From Verrucomicrobiales bacterium (GTDB taxonomy: Bacteria > Verrucomicrobiota > Verrucomicrobiia > Verrucomicrobiales > DEV007), in the NCBI GenBank assembly GCA_002698785.1, contig PAAG01000043.1:38701-102700 (forward strand): 64,000 nt of DNA, read 5' to 3'. The position numbers and the translations under genes were made by a program. The notes under the pieces are model-generated. The model was not told the origin of the DNA, did no database searches, and worked only from the letters and a program-made list of their open reading frames with translations. How positions within the stretch are numbered: position 1 is the stretch's first letter; each line of letters opens with the position of its first letter. Positions 1-8,723 of this stretch are shown piece by piece.

Positions 1-21
1 TTCATACCGGGACAATACCCC

Positions 22-90
22 TTTATGCGATCGCATACAATTTGTATTTTTATGCGAACACATAAACTGTTTTGCTTTATGCTATCGCAT
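22..90. promoter_or_regulatory. Three 15-bp near-palindromic iterons, 27-bp period
   Basis: TTTATGCGATCGCAT occurs at 22-36, and close copies lie at 49-63 (TTTATGCGAACACAT) and 76-90 (TTTATGCTATCGCAT). The spacing is exactly 27 bp, about two and a half helical turns. The core of the first copy, ATGCGATCGCAT, is a perfect palindrome. This looks like a repeated operator. The target could be a gene left of the window read leftward or the gene at 245. No coding potential is seen here. Confidence 0.6.
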
Positions 91-139
91 CAATTGAACA
101 ACAACAAACTATTTTGATCAACCGATTCCACTTCAGCCC

Positions 140-190
140 CCACTACTCCCGCAGCTTCAAAAACTCCTTCCTTCCCTTCCAAAGCTGCCT
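140..190 (-). pseudogene. 3' remnant of a duplicated SGNH-hydrolase gene
   Basis: Read on the minus strand, this stretch encodes LWKGRKEFLKLRE followed by a stop. That is nearly the same as the C-terminus (AWKGRQEFLKLRE) of the SGNH-like protein at 745-1704, and the DNA match continues a few bases past the stop. The upstream part of the copy cannot be recognised. It appears to be the tail of a decayed paralogue, with the gene at 245-733 lying between the two copies. Confidence 0.55.
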
Positions 191-244
191 TGCCATCACT
201 CGACAGAATCGCTACCAGTAGAAACAAAGTAAAGACACTCTTCC

Positions 245-733
245 ATGGGTTGCTTACATCTTCTCTTCCTCATCCCTCTGCTATCCCTCGGCTGGCTTCT
301 GAGTTGGGTCCTCGACCCTATTCTTTTTCGCATCGCCACAAAAAAGAAATCTTTCGACTACCAAGGTCGCTGGACAGAAGGCAACGCAGGATTCGTTTAC
401 GGTCAGTTTGGCGCAATCGCACCCGACGGATTCGAGGGCCCTATCGAAGTAACCATCTACTACTCTCACCTCCAGCACGCCAACTGGGGAAAAACCGTGA
501 CCAGACAGTTCCGGCCAATCAGCGACTGGAAACACCTCTACGTCGCTTCTAAGAATGGAAAACAAGACTCCTATTTCTCCTACATCCCAGGAGAACAACT
601 TCTCTGGATGGACAGAAACCGTGATTCTCCCGGGAAACTAGAAGGATGGTACGGCGGATGGTATCCCACCTCCGTGGGGAAGTGGAAAGTGAAAAAAGCC
701 CCGACACTGCCTTCCCATTCTTCCAACCAGTAA
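245..733 (+). CDS. Membrane-anchored hypothetical protein
   Basis: This 162-aa protein starts with a strongly hydrophobic segment (about residues 4-27), which should act as an uncleaved anchor or signal sequence. A soluble domain rich in Trp, Tyr and Gly follows, with the motifs YQGRW, YYSHLQ and WYGGWYPT, and the tail is short and basic. No family is recognised. It is convergent with the SGNH-like gene (stops 11 bp apart) and sits between that gene and a fragment of a duplicate of it. ATG 245 is chosen because the hydrophobic N-terminus begins there. Function unknown. Confidence 0.6.
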   Translation: MGCLHLLFLIPLLSLGWLLSWVLDPILFRIATKKKSFDYQGRWTEGNAGFVYGQFGAIAPDGFEGPIEVTIYYSHLQHANWGKTVTRQFRPISDWKHLYVASKNGKQDSYFSYIPGEQLLWMDRNRDSPGKLEGWYGGWYPTSVGKWKVKKAPTLPSHSSNQ

Positions 734-744
734 GCCCCTCCCCC

Positions 745-1704
745 TCACTCCCGCAGCTTCAAAAACTCCTGCCTGCCCTTCCACGCGATCTCCTGCAGCT
801 CCTTCCGATCCTTCTCCGAAAACTTCCTCGTGATCGGATCGCCATCTCGATCCTTCGTCTTATCCGTGCCCTCCCAATACCGGATGTCCGTTACCGAATC
901 GATCGGCAGCCCTACCGGACTCTCATCGAACAGCGCCGCATAAATCGCCAGCCCCGTCAGATACGAAAGAGTCTGGTTCAAATGCGCATCATTCACAAAT
1001 CGCAGCGTCAGATCTGGACGCTCCTGCTGGCACACCAGTGCAATCATCGACATTGGCGCCACCTCCGCCCCGATCTCATCCGCCAGCGCCGCGATCGCCT
1101 TTTCCTTTACCAAAATCGGTGCCGCATCTGGTGCTTCCGTTAGAGCCTTCGCATTCTGCGTATTCGGCGTCGTCTCATACAGGATCACCCGCGCGCCCTG
1201 CGCCTTTGCCAACTCCGCGAACTTCGGCGCATACTCCATATACAGAGAATCCGCCCCCTCCAGATCGTCCCGATACGATTGCAAAACCACCACATCCCAC
1301 TTCTCCCGGCGCTTCTCCAGATTCTTCAACAGCTCCCGCTGGTTCCCTATCGCCGACTTCGCATACTTCTTCAGCGGATCCTTTTCCTCGATCTTCTCCA
1401 GCTCCGCAATCGACGCCTCGATCTCCTCCGCCGTCACCTTGTATTGATTCACCACATTCTGCGTAAACAGATTCCAATGATCCACCGGACGCCGCCCCCC
1501 ATAGATCACCTGAGTTTGTGAAAATGTCAGGCCCGGCTGCCCCGCCTCCGCCATCTTCTTCACCGTCTCCGCCAGATTATGCCGCGCCGTATAGCTGTTC
1601 CCGATAAAAAGAACCTTCAGCTCCTTCTCCTCCGAATGAAGAGACGAGAAACCAAACAAAACCATCAAGAAAAGAAAAAGCCGAACCAGGGACGTTTTTT
1701 GCAT
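745..1704 (-). CDS. Secreted SGNH/GDSL-type hydrolase-like protein
   Basis: The 319-aa product has a cleavable-type signal peptide (residues 1-24). The SGNH signature follows: FIGNSYT with the predicted nucleophile Ser37 in a GNS block, a DVVVLQSY block III near 137-144, and a late D-x-H pair (Asp239, His241) in NDAHLNQTLSYL. Residues 92-135 are charged and helical, probably an inserted coiled coil. SGNH hydrolases cleave esters of lipids or carbohydrates; the substrate here cannot be read. The protein should act outside the cytoplasmic membrane. It is transcribed away from the pectate-lyase-like gene upstream, 49 bp off and on the same strand. Confidence 0.75.
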   Translation of the reverse strand: MQKTSLVRLFLFLMVLFGFSSLHSEEKELKVLFIGNSYTARHNLAETVKKMAEAGQPGLTFSQTQVIYGGRRPVDHWNLFTQNVVNQYKVTAEEIEASIAELEKIEEKDPLKKYAKSAIGNQRELLKNLEKRREKWDVVVLQSYRDDLEGADSLYMEYAPKFAELAKAQGARVILYETTPNTQNAKALTEAPDAAPILVKEKAIAALADEIGAEVAPMSMIALVCQQERPDLTLRFVNDAHLNQTLSYLTGLAIYAALFDESPVGLPIDSVTDIRYWEGTDKTKDRDGDPITRKFSEKDRKELQEIAWKGRQEFLKLRE

Positions 1705-1753
1705 GCCTTTCTTCTAGGACAAACGCAGCCACTTGTCGACTCACGAGAACAAG

Positions 1754-3208
1754 TCACTCACCCCCGGAAAAACGCACCCGCCGCTGCGCATGATAAATAT
1801 TCGACGGATAAAGCCGGTCCGGATCGATTTCCTCGAACCACGGCCGTCCCGCCACCTGGTCATTCGGGAGTCGTCCCTCCCAGCCGACAAAAAGCGTCTT
1901 CATCTCATCCGCCAACATCGGATGATCGACCCACGACTCCTTCTTCGGCAGCATTAAATCCTTCCCTTTTACATTCCAGAAAACCCCACCCGAGCACGCA
2001 CCATAGAAATTATTCCGCCACACCAGGCTCCCCTCACCCGCATCGATCTCAGTGAAAAGGATATTCGGAATATTATCCTCTTGCGTGTGATAGTCAAAAT
2101 GCAGGTTCGGCCCCCGGCAATTCGAATACACACAATGATTCGTCCCTCCGTTCACCCCCAACTCATGATGAAACCGATTCTCAAACACGATCGAGTCCGC
2201 CACACACCAGGAAGAGCCATCTCCAAAATTGATCGCATGATGCCCTGACACACCCTCATTGTCCTCGAACGAACTTGCACTGGCCCGTCCGTCCGAACTT
2301 GTGAAAAGCACATCCTCGATTGTGATATACCTCCCATTATTCACCAGTATCCCGCAGTCCACATCCGTCAGGGTCACATTGCGCACCCACCCGTGCTCCA
2401 CGTCGCGGAAAAAAATTCCATTATATCCCTTCTCCTTCCAGTGCACATCATACTGACCTCCATTCCCCCGGATCGTCAGATTCTCCACCCCGACCTCACT
2501 ACTATCCTGGAACCAGAGAAAACCACCCGACCATGACCACTGCGTGGTCGGCCGGCCATTCCCCGTCGTCTGGGGCCAGGGATGAATATCCTCCAGCCCC
2601 GTCCCCAGCAGCAGAGTCACACCCTCACGACTTTCTCCCCGCAGCACATACTGACTCTTCGACAGTGGCTTCACCCACTTATCCACCATCTCACTTACCC
2701 CGATCCAGTCCATCAACAGATACGTCCCATTCGGGATCAAAACCGCCTTCTTTTCACCACACTCCGCGATCGCCTTTTGAAAAGCAGCCGTATCATCCGT
2801 CGCGCCATCCCCGACCGCACCGAAGTCCCTGACACTCACCCCTACCTCCCATTCCGGAAAATCATTTCTCCCCTCATGATACCCCGCCGTGGAAAAATCG
2901 ATCAACGTCCCGTCCTCCTTGTTCCACGCCTCGCCATCCCTCCCCCAAACCTTGGAAAACACAGCGTCACTCGGAGGTGCCTCTGGCTGCTCCCTCACCC
3001 AACTACGATCCCCTTCCGACAATCGCTCCAGCGGAATCTCGATCACACCCCCGTCGCCCCGTTTCACAAACACCGAATCGCCCTCCGCCCTGACAAAATC
3101 ACCTTCCAGCTGTCTGCCATCCGTTGAAGTCCACGTCCGAGATTCACCCGGAGATACGAACAAAACCCACACAAGAACAAGATAGAAAGCAATACGAGCA
3201 CTCATCAT
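1754..3208 (-). CDS. Secreted SHD1-domain plus pectate-lyase-fold protein
   Basis: About 484 aa. After a signal peptide (about 1-22) comes an SLA1 homology domain 1 (about 24-71): RTWTSTDGRQLEG, then a conserved P-L-x-x-L-S-x-x-D close. This small beta domain is frequent in secreted Planctomycetes and Verrucomicrobia proteins. From about residue 124 the typical start of Pectate_lyase_3 is seen (V-R-D-F-G-A-V-G-D-G-x-x-D-D-T-x-A-F), followed by a right-handed beta-helix with many short Asn/Gly-rich coils. A role in binding or cleaving polysaccharide is inferred from the fold. ATG 3208 (or 3205) is preferred over an in-frame TTG six bases upstream. Confidence 0.8.
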   Translation of the reverse strand: MMSARIAFYLVLVWVLFVSPGESRTWTSTDGRQLEGDFVRAEGDSVFVKRGDGGVIEIPLERLSEGDRSWVREQPEAPPSDAVFSKVWGRDGEAWNKEDGTLIDFSTAGYHEGRNDFPEWEVGVSVRDFGAVGDGATDDTAAFQKAIAECGEKKAVLIPNGTYLLMDWIGVSEMVDKWVKPLSKSQYVLRGESREGVTLLLGTGLEDIHPWPQTTGNGRPTTQWSWSGGFLWFQDSSEVGVENLTIRGNGGQYDVHWKEKGYNGIFFRDVEHGWVRNVTLTDVDCGILVNNGRYITIEDVLFTSSDGRASASSFEDNEGVSGHHAINFGDGSSWCVADSIVFENRFHHELGVNGGTNHCVYSNCRGPNLHFDYHTQEDNIPNILFTEIDAGEGSLVWRNNFYGACSGGVFWNVKGKDLMLPKKESWVDHPMLADEMKTLFVGWEGRLPNDQVAGRPWFEEIDPDRLYPSNIYHAQRRVRFSGGE

Positions 3209-3354
3209 CAGCAAACGACAGGGATTTCAAATCGGCCATCAAATAAAGCCGACAGCTATCTGCAACCCATTGAATCAGAGAGCATTTCAATATACCAGAA
3301 AATATGTCCGTCGCCCAGACAGCTGCGAATCTCACCGAAAACACCAGCCGCACA

Positions 3355-3684
3355 CTACCCCTCCGCCGCCTTCTCCTCATCAACCGGAAACACCCACAGC
3401 ACAAAATACCAGACCAGCATATAAACAAACAACACCTCGAAAGACTCCGGCGCCTGCCCCATTCGGTTCTCCATCACCGAGCAGACAACCCAGAAAAGAG
3501 AAAACAAAAGCCCCAGCCGCCACAGCGAAAACATTCTCGACTCAAACGCCCACATCCCAAACGCCACCGCCGGGATCATACAAAGCATCCACCGCCAACT
3601 CTCGAGATCGAGCACATCCGCCAGCCACACTCCACCCAGGGAGAGCGACAGAAAACCGGAAAGCTTGGCGAGGTAGGTGAGCAT
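3355..3684 (-). CDS. Small multi-pass membrane protein, unknown
   Basis: The 109-aa product is nearly all hydrophobic, with three or four predicted membrane helices rich in Trp and Phe and a short acidic end (DEEKAAEG). No family is recognised. Its start lies 8 bp after the stop of the 1291-aa transglutaminase-like gene, so the two are very probably cotranscribed. The product may support that exported protein, which is inference only. Confidence 0.6.
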   Translation of the reverse strand: MLTYLAKLSGFLSLSLGGVWLADVLDLESWRWMLCMIPAVAFGMWAFESRMFSLWRLGLLFSLFWVVCSVMENRMGQAPESFEVLFVYMLVWYFVLWVFPVDEEKAAEG

Positions 3685-3692
3685 CGTAAAAG

Positions 3693-6600
3693 CTACTCTT
3701 TCTCCTCATCCTTCGCCAGCTCATTGACGAGAGCAAAGAACTCATCTTTCTTCTTCGGAAACGCCTCCGACGCCAGTCCTAGCAACACCACGGCCAACTC
3801 GGTCCCATCCTCATGCCAGCGAGCATATTCAATCTGCGTATTGAGCTTACTGCGAACCACGTTCTTGAGTTTCTTCGGCTTCGCTTCGCTCAATTTATCA
3901 ATATTTCCTTTAAAGCGTTTCGGAACTCGTTCCCATGGCTCATAATAATCCCATTCGTCATCAAGATAAGACTCATCACCGAGATTGAGTTCATCCCTGA
4001 CAAGAACCCATTGCTCCCACCATGAAGCGGATTTCGCCCACCATGCGAGAGATGCCTTCTTTTTCTTGGCGATCTTCTTCGCGATTCGAAACGACGAGCC
4101 TGGAAAATCTTCGCCGTCTTCCAACTTCGATATCTCTTTAAATTTCTTCCAACCCTTCTCGTATTCGCCCTGCACGAGTCTCAGATAGGCCACCCGAACC
4201 ATCGCGTCTGCTGCGTCATAATCATCGCCTACAGTCTCCAGCTTTCCTAAAGCATCAATAAAACCTTCCAAATCTCCTGCGTCGCTCTTATAATCGCAAA
4301 TCTCGTAGATAGCCCGGGACGCAAGCGTCTCATCGCCTTCCACCACCCCCAGCAAATAGCTTTCGGCCGCACCCACACCCGCTCGCCTCTCGATCGTATC
4401 TGCCCGCGCAATCACTGCATCGTCGCCATCTGTATATTCGCTTTCCGGCCCCACCCTCCAGAGATCGAGGACCAGGTCCAGCAATGCCTCCACATGCTCC
4501 GGCGGTGTGGCAGCATCCTCTTCCGTCAGCCATTCTTCTCCCACCGAGTGCAAATACTCAGCTCTCTCAACAAAGTCGGGCTGCGGTCCATAGTCGACCA
4601 TTCCCCGAAGAGTGTAGCGAAACTCGACATCTGAGGTTTCACCTTCTACCGACCAGCAATCGTCAGCACTTTCAATGTAGTCATCTCCCTCGAGCTTCTT
4701 CAAATCCGGCCACGGATTCTCCTCAAGAAACGCGACCAACTTCTCGTGGAGCGGCACCACGTCATCCAGATTCGACATCGTCTTGTCGAGGACCTCACGA
4801 TCAAACTCCTCCTCAAATTCCTCCAGTCCCGGTATTTCATCAATGGCGGCCACGACCATACGCGCCTTTTCTTGATGGCCGTACATGACCAGTGTTTCCG
4901 GCACACCAGCAAGAGCTGTCACGATCATTTCCTTCCTCTCCGGGAACTTTTCGAAAAGCACTTCGACATCACTCAAGAACACCGCCTCTGATGCACCCTC
5001 CAGTCGAGCCGAAGCATCGAGATACAATAGCGGAGCGACAAACCAATAGTCCACTGGCAAAAGCTGATTCTCCATCGCCAGAAGAGACAACTCTTTACAA
5101 CGAGCGGGATCTTCCTCCGAAATGATCGGAGCGAGCAGAATCGCTGCACTCTGCTTGATTACGGCGGGCACGCTGTCACGAGCAAGCAGCCCCTCACACA
5201 TCTCCTTCGTCAGTTCTCGTTCATTCGTGTCACTGAGAACGCTCGCCAGCAGAAGTTCGCCCGATGCGATTTTTTCCTCATCGACTTTTCCTTCGTAATC
5301 ATCCATCACCGAGCGCACATCAGCGATGATCTTTTCATGATCAGCATTCTCGAAGGTCTGGAAGTAGCGAGAAATGATCGAAACCAGCCGAGAACGGAAA
5401 TCCGCACTGTCCTCCCCAGCATACAACTCACCCATCCTCTCATAGGCCACCTCCCGGCTTTCATGATCTGAGAGAAAAGGATAATCCAGATCGAAAGGAA
5501 AATAGTGCTGAACTAGAGCCTCGTATCCTTCCGCAGTTGGCATCTTCGGCATCGTACCAGGGTCAAACACCCAGTCCGCATCCATATCTGGCTCCCGCTT
5601 GATGAGCGCCGGGGTCGTCAGCCAGGAGATCTGGCTCCTCACCGCATCCGCGAGATCATTGAAGGCAGATACACCATACTCATGTTGAGTCCGCGAAAGC
5701 AGCAACGATCCCTCCAGCACCGAATCCTCGACAACCCACTCGGCCTCGATCTCATATCCTTCTCCCGACTCATACAGGTCACCGGGAAAATCAAGAACCT
5801 CCCACCCTTTCGGCAACTGAACCCGCGTGGAGAAATCGACCTCGATCGGCAATGCCTGGAAAGGCATTGTCCGCCTCCCCTTTTTACCCACTACAGTAAG
5901 AGCGAACTGATTCGCCGGGAGCGACATCCTCGCAGTCTTCTCCGAAAGCTCTAACCGATCCAGATTCTGCACCGCGTAAAACCTCCAATGAAAAGGAACA
6001 TCCGTCTCATCATCCGTAGGCGAAACTTCTTCACAATCCACGACTTTGATTCCCTGAACATAGTTAAACAAACCCTGCACCGAAGCCTCTAGTCGCTCAC
6101 CGCGATCCAAATCCTGAAAATGTTTTTGCACCAGGTACCCATTAATTCCCGAAATACGAACATCGAACCACCCGGCGAACCCTCCCATGGGTTCCAACCG
6201 CAAATCAGAGGTCATTGTGACCTTCGAAGCCTCAACCTTCGGAGCCGTTCCCCATTCCAACTCTCCCTTTTCATTGACGATGAGAACTTCCTTCTCGCTA
6301 CTACTCAGAACCATCTTCCCAAAAGGGACACCCTCCAGCGTGGGATCACAGTAGACCGGCTCGTCCGCGTCTGAAAAATCCACCGCCAGAATCGCGTGAT
6401 CGAAAAGAGACATCGACGCGATTTTCTTATCCACCTTCCCCGGTATGGACGAGTTCAGGAGTACCATCCGGGAATCAATTCCACGCTCCTTCAAAAGCAG
6501 ACGCAGCAGGTTCGATTTGTCCTTACAGTCTCCATACCCCGTCTCCAGCACATCAGCTGGAGCACGTGGCTGGTATGCACCATCGCCAAACTCCAACCCT

Positions 6601-7568
6601 GTATAGCGAATCTCGTTGGTCACAAACTCATACAGGTTCGCAGCGATCTCTTCAGGAGTATCGCCCTCCGCTTCAGATGCCTTTTTCTTAAGATTGGCAT
6701 CAAGGCCACCCGACTCCTTCACCAGCCCGGCGAACCAGCTACCCAGCAATTCCCAACCATCACTCAAACCGACACGTAATAGCGGCCCGCTCTGCCACGG
6801 AGACGGAGCCCCCACGCCAGGATTCGCCGCAGGAATCGATTTCTTCGACCATACGAATCGATGGGTCCCATCATCCTTCGTCGACTCCTCAAACTGCAGG
6901 CTCGCACTCTTCTGCTTCCATTCGAGCTTCTTCGCAATATTCGACCCACATTCGACGACCATCATTTTACTTCGGATCGAATCCAGATAGTGCCAGAGTG
7001 AAGATGACGACCAATAGCCTTCCGTGATCGGCTCACTTTCGATCACGAGCACTACTTCGATACACGCCCCCTCACTGATCTGCGGAAAAACGATCTTCAA
7101 CTCCTTGCGATCGTCGAAGAGGTTCTCACTCCGAGACTTGCCCTCTTCGATAAAGATCCCCTTATCCTCCACAGGAACCGTCCGCCCGTCCTCCATGTGA
7201 GTCTGCGCCCGAACCACATGAAGCGTATCGCGAGTCGGTCGGAAGTAATTCCCAAACGCAGCAAACTCCTCTTTGCCCGATTCTTTTAACAGTCGCTCAA
7301 TGCGATGCCTTACGATCACCGCACTGCCGTCGTCTCGAATGTAGCGATAAAGGTGATCCACGAGAAACTCAGATTCCCTTTCCTGCCCACTCGACTCCGC
7401 AGGAACAGTCGGAAGGCTCATCGCCTCCTCAAACGAAATCAACTCACCCTCAAATCGTTCCCACTCTTGCGGCGGAGTTCGGGAGATCTCATCTTGGGAT
7501 ACCAGACAAAAAGGAAGCCACAGACAAATTAGAGAAACCGCAAACCGCATAGATAAAGAGAAGTGCAT
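3693..7568 (-). CDS. DUF3857/transglutaminase-like exported protein
   Basis: This 1291-aa protein has a signal peptide (about 1-24), then a DUF3857-type beta domain (about 40-250, containing YRYIRDDGSA and LFDDRKELKI). A transglutaminase-like core follows, with Cys at about residue 347 in GYGDCKDKSN, His in LFDHAIL and Asp in VYCDPTLEG, so the Cys-His-Asp triad looks intact. The second half is acidic and helical, probably alpha-solenoid repeats, and ends in a Lys/Glu-rich tail. In known families this pairing occurs in exported proteins that cross-link or hydrolyse peptide amide bonds. The substrate is unknown. It is cotranscribed with the small membrane gene downstream. ATG 7568 is used; an internal ATG at 7550 also fits. 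Confidence 0.8.
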   Translation of the reverse strand: MHFSLSMRFAVSLICLWLPFCLVSQDEISRTPPQEWERFEGELISFEEAMSLPTVPAESSGQERESEFLVDHLYRYIRDDGSAVIVRHRIERLLKESGKEEFAAFGNYFRPTRDTLHVVRAQTHMEDGRTVPVEDKGIFIEEGKSRSENLFDDRKELKIVFPQISEGACIEVVLVIESEPITEGYWSSSSLWHYLDSIRSKMMVVECGSNIAKKLEWKQKSASLQFEESTKDDGTHRFVWSKKSIPAANPGVGAPSPWQSGPLLRVGLSDGWELLGSWFAGLVKESGGLDANLKKKASEAEGDTPEEIAANLYEFVTNEIRYTGLEFGDGAYQPRAPADVLETGYGDCKDKSNLLRLLLKERGIDSRMVLLNSSIPGKVDKKIASMSLFDHAILAVDFSDADEPVYCDPTLEGVPFGKMVLSSSEKEVLIVNEKGELEWGTAPKVEASKVTMTSDLRLEPMGGFAGWFDVRISGINGYLVQKHFQDLDRGERLEASVQGLFNYVQGIKVVDCEEVSPTDDETDVPFHWRFYAVQNLDRLELSEKTARMSLPANQFALTVVGKKGRRTMPFQALPIEVDFSTRVQLPKGWEVLDFPGDLYESGEGYEIEAEWVVEDSVLEGSLLLSRTQHEYGVSAFNDLADAVRSQISWLTTPALIKREPDMDADWVFDPGTMPKMPTAEGYEALVQHYFPFDLDYPFLSDHESREVAYERMGELYAGEDSADFRSRLVSIISRYFQTFENADHEKIIADVRSVMDDYEGKVDEEKIASGELLLASVLSDTNERELTKEMCEGLLARDSVPAVIKQSAAILLAPIISEEDPARCKELSLLAMENQLLPVDYWFVAPLLYLDASARLEGASEAVFLSDVEVLFEKFPERKEMIVTALAGVPETLVMYGHQEKARMVVAAIDEIPGLEEFEEEFDREVLDKTMSNLDDVVPLHEKLVAFLEENPWPDLKKLEGDDYIESADDCWSVEGETSDVEFRYTLRGMVDYGPQPDFVERAEYLHSVGEEWLTEEDAATPPEHVEALLDLVLDLWRVGPESEYTDGDDAVIARADTIERRAGVGAAESYLLGVVEGDETLASRAIYEICDYKSDAGDLEGFIDALGKLETVGDDYDAADAMVRVAYLRLVQGEYEKGWKKFKEISKLEDGEDFPGSSFRIAKKIAKKKKASLAWWAKSASWWEQWVLVRDELNLGDESYLDDEWDYYEPWERVPKRFKGNIDKLSEAKPKKLKNVVRSKLNTQIEYARWHEDGTELAVVLLGLASEAFPKKKDEFFALVNELAKDEEKE

Positions 7569-7697
7569 AAGGAACAGGCCAGATCGTTGAAGAAACTCAC
7601 TACCATAGCAAGACGAAACCAGCGAAAATCTGATCTATTTACAGCAAGACACCAAGCACACATCTATGAAGCCTATTTCCAGAGACAACGCCAAAAA

Positions 7698-8477
7698 TCA
7701 CTCACCCTTCACCTTCTCCAATTCCGCCTTCAAAGCCTCATTCTCACTGGCGAGTTTCTCAATCGACTCTCGCAACCCCGACAAAGTGTCGACTTCCGAC
7801 GGAAAACACACTAACGGAACCATGTCGCGCAATTCCTGGATCTTCTGACGTTCCATTTCTGCTGTCTCACGGAACTTGTCTAAGATTTCCGCGACTTCTT
7901 TCTCCACCACACTCCGTTTCGCTTTTACGCTATCGATCTCGGCCAGCAATTCCCCTTTCCGTTTCTCAAAATCAGCCTGCAAACTCTCGATTTCCGCCGC
8001 ATCCTCCTCCAGTTCCCTTTCCAGCCCCATCAGCTCAGACACACCCACGTGGTGGATGACCAGATCCCCATTCGCGACAAACTCCGCCGAGACCGGGTAG
8101 CCAGTCGCCTGCATCACTTTTCCCAGGGCATCCGCCACCGATATATTCGAACGATTCAGGATGACCCGCACATCCTCAACCCCATCAGAGTTCTTCGATT
8201 CGGGATCAAAATGGAAAGAAGGCAACACCGCCTTCTGCCCTTCCGGCGTTTGCCGCTCGATAAACTCCCAGTAATCCGGATTCACAGCGACAAACCGATC
8301 CAGCAGATACTCCACTGCGTCCCTCAGGCGTAAATCATCGATCTCCACCTTCGGTAGGATTGCCCGTTCCGCCAGAGTTCGAACCTCTTCCTTACTTTCA
8401 ACAGGCCCCACCGTTTCCTCCGAACATCCCAGAAGAAAACAAAATACTATCATGGAAAAAACGCAAAACCACCTCAC
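7698..8477 (-). CDS. Coiled-coil lipoprotein with STN-like domain
   Basis: 259 aa. FCFLLGC gives a lipobox with Cys18, so outer- or inner-membrane lipid anchoring is predicted. Residues about 40-150 contain a segment like the short STN/secretin N-domain repeats of Planctomycetes-Verrucomicrobia proteins (LRDAVEYLL, then VRVILNRSNISVADALGKVMQATG). A long Glu/Lys coiled coil takes up about 155-257. The start is GTG at 8477; ATG 8453 would leave a short signal. It is the first gene of a minus-strand run, 129 bp upstream of the transglutaminase gene. Function unknown. Confidence 0.65.
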   Translation of the reverse strand: MRWFCVFSMIVFCFLLGCSEETVGPVESKEEVRTLAERAILPKVEIDDLRLRDAVEYLLDRFVAVNPDYWEFIERQTPEGQKAVLPSFHFDPESKNSDGVEDVRVILNRSNISVADALGKVMQATGYPVSAEFVANGDLVIHHVGVSELMGLERELEEDAAEIESLQADFEKRKGELLAEIDSVKAKRSVVEKEVAEILDKFRETAEMERQKIQELRDMVPLVCFPSEVDTLSGLRESIEKLASENEALKAELEKVKGE

Positions 8478-8723
8478 AACCGCAAGAATACCAGCCCCAT
8501 CTAAATGACGCGATATCTTTTTACGCTACTGAGATTGACGCCAATTCTCCCCAAGATTCTATCTATATCGATACTTGAAATTTAGTCCTAACTACTATAC
8601 AAGCACCCGACCCTCCTCACGCATGAGACAAGGGCGCTCATTTGCATATTGCAAGCATGCGGCTCAGAACCGGTGGCTCGCAACTGAAACCCTTCCCTTA
8701 AACAACCACTTTCCACGTATCAA

